DNA of 64,000 nt from an uncultured Eubacteriales bacterium (GTDB taxonomy: Bacteria; Bacillota; Clostridia; TANB77; CAG-508), in contig CADAHH010000019.1 in assembly GCA_902787685.1 (NCBI GenBank), positions 1 to 64,000 of the forward strand, read 5' to 3'. A program made the position numbers and the translations under genes. The notes beneath the pieces were generated by a model, which made no database searches, was not told the origin of the DNA, and worked only from the letters and a program-made list of their open reading frames with translations. This document shows, in pieces, positions 63,211 to 64,000 of this stretch. Each line of letters begins with the position of its first letter. Positions within the stretch are counted from its first letter, which is position 1.

Positions 63211-64000
63211 TTATTGTTTCTCAAGCCACTCCATGTATTCTTTTTGAGTCATCTTTCCTTTTTCAATCTTTTCTTTTAATTCAGCATTTTTTTGTTTAAA
63301 TTTGTTAAAATCATTTTCGTATTGCTCATTATTAGGATTTCTCCTTGTTCTTAATAAAAGTTTTTGATAAACATTTCTATATATTCTTAAATCATCATTT
63401 TCTTGCATTAGTTTTTGCTTTGTTCTAAATGGACCTACTTCTTTGCAAGTTTTATTATTTTCATATATATTACTACAATATAATTCATCTACTCTATTAT
63501 CTGGAACAAAGAATCTTCCACAGTTTTTACATTTCTTTATTGCAGTACTTTCAATTTCTGTCATTTCATATAATTCAATTATAAATGTTTGAATTATATC
63601 ATTTGCTTCAAATGCATATGTATTAAAATAATCTTTAAACCAAGATTTAGCAGTTTCTTGTGCATCCTCTTCTTTTAATTTAATATGATATGTAAAATCA
63701 CCAAAATTATTTAAAGTAAGCTTTAGATTATTTGGGTCATATATTTTTTGTGTCTCAGATTCTTTTTTGCTACTTCTTAATATATGTAATCTTTGTTTTG
63801 GTGTTAAATCATTTAGTTCTTCTAGCTCATTTAAATTGTATATATATGTAATATCATTTATAAATGCTTTTCTATATTCCTCCAGTTTGTCCTTTAATTT
63901 ATTTAAAACATCATCAACTAGTTCATTATATTCTTGTACAGAATAATATTCATATATTTTTATTTCTGCTAAATGTGCTATTGTAGATACATCATATTTA
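63211..64000 (-). CDS. DUF6076-like protein, 5' end outside the window
   Basis: The frame is open from the window end to the stop at 63211; at least 262 residues are visible and the start is missing. The C-terminal part has a zinc-ribbon-like segment, CKNCGRFFVPDNRVDELYCS with a further Cys in NKTCKEVG, then a charged helix (KKNAELKEKIEKGKM-like). This layout resembles DUF6076 proteins of clostridial mobile elements. An internal ATG at 63564 is not the true start, since the family-like text continues upstream without a stop. Confidence 0.7.
   Translation of the reverse strand, partial: KYDVSTIAHLAEIKIYEYYSVQEYNELVDDVLNKLKDKLEEYRKAFINDITYIYNLNELEELNDLTPKQRLHILRSSKKESETQKIYDPNNLKLTLNNFGDFTYHIKLKEEDAQETAKSWFKDYFNTYAFEANDIIQTFIIELYEMTEIESTAIKKCKNCGRFFVPDNRVDELYCSNIYENNKTCKEVGPFRTKQKLMQENDDLRIYRNVYQKLLLRTRRNPNNEQYENDFNKFKQKNAELKEKIEKGKMTQKEYMEWLEKQ

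Overview
The window is AT-rich DNA from a low-GC, Gram-positive, spore-forming anaerobe, most likely an uncultured member of the Clostridia. Evidence for this is a set of sporulation and germination genes (gpr, yabG, spoIIID, veg, a gerK-type operon, a Spo0A-like regulator), an agr quorum-sensing locus, oxygen-defence proteins typical of anaerobes (rubrerythrin, desulfoferrodoxin), the tRNA set, and strong AAGGAGG-type ribosome binding sites.

Layout. 1-2.8 kb: remnant of a mobile element (hairpin cluster, winged-helix protein, YhcG-type nuclease, TnpV). 3-6 kb: agr locus (agrA-agrC facing agrB-agrD, with a short agrD at 5256-5375). 6.2-9.6 kb: Spo0A-like regulator, XRE regulator, sortase, rsmA. 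9.6-13.2 kb: yraN, dprA, a REP-associated transposase with its REP array, and comM. 13.3-29.9 kb: class B PBP, dapB, dapA, gpr, purine genes purH, purE, purC, purF and purD, trmFO, rubrerythrin. 30-37 kb: cell-wall amidase, small conserved proteins, an ABC exporter, desulfoferrodoxin. 37.3-37.8 kb: five-tRNA operon. 38-43 kb: GH25 lysozyme, pseudouridine synthases, LspA-like protein. 44-53 kb: germination operon, veg, yabG, spoIIID, a second dprA, tRNA-Pro. 53-64 kb: integrated mobilizable element (rep, tnpV, mobC, relaxase) followed by accessory genes, including a DUF4365/DUF3800 pair beside a candidate small RNA.

Main discovery. In every coding region I could read (roughly 60 genes) the arginine codon CGG is never used as a normal in-frame sense codon. 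It occurs in frame exactly six times, and each time the reading frame must move forward by one base at that codon, skipping the C so that GGA or GGC (Gly) is read, to give the full-length protein. The genes are dprA, comM, an N-acetylmuramoyl-L-alanine amidase, a LamG-domain protein, yabG and a second dprA. The codons before CGG differ (CCT, ATT, ATA, AGA, AAA, CCT), so CGG itself looks like the signal. This suggests that CGG is unassigned, or read by a four-base-decoding tRNA, and acts as a +1 frameshift signal across the genome. A second decoding oddity is that three or four genes with strong ribosome binding sites have no ATG, GTG or TTG and seem to start at ATT or ATA.

The intergenic DNA is unusually rich in palindromic repeats. 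It holds REP elements tied to the transposase, a large hairpin element whose two copies show compensatory changes, a CTCGGCT/ACATTCGA family with at least five copies, 7-base periodic repeats at four sites, and nested GGGGACGG palindromes. All function calls are from reading the sequence; no database search was run.
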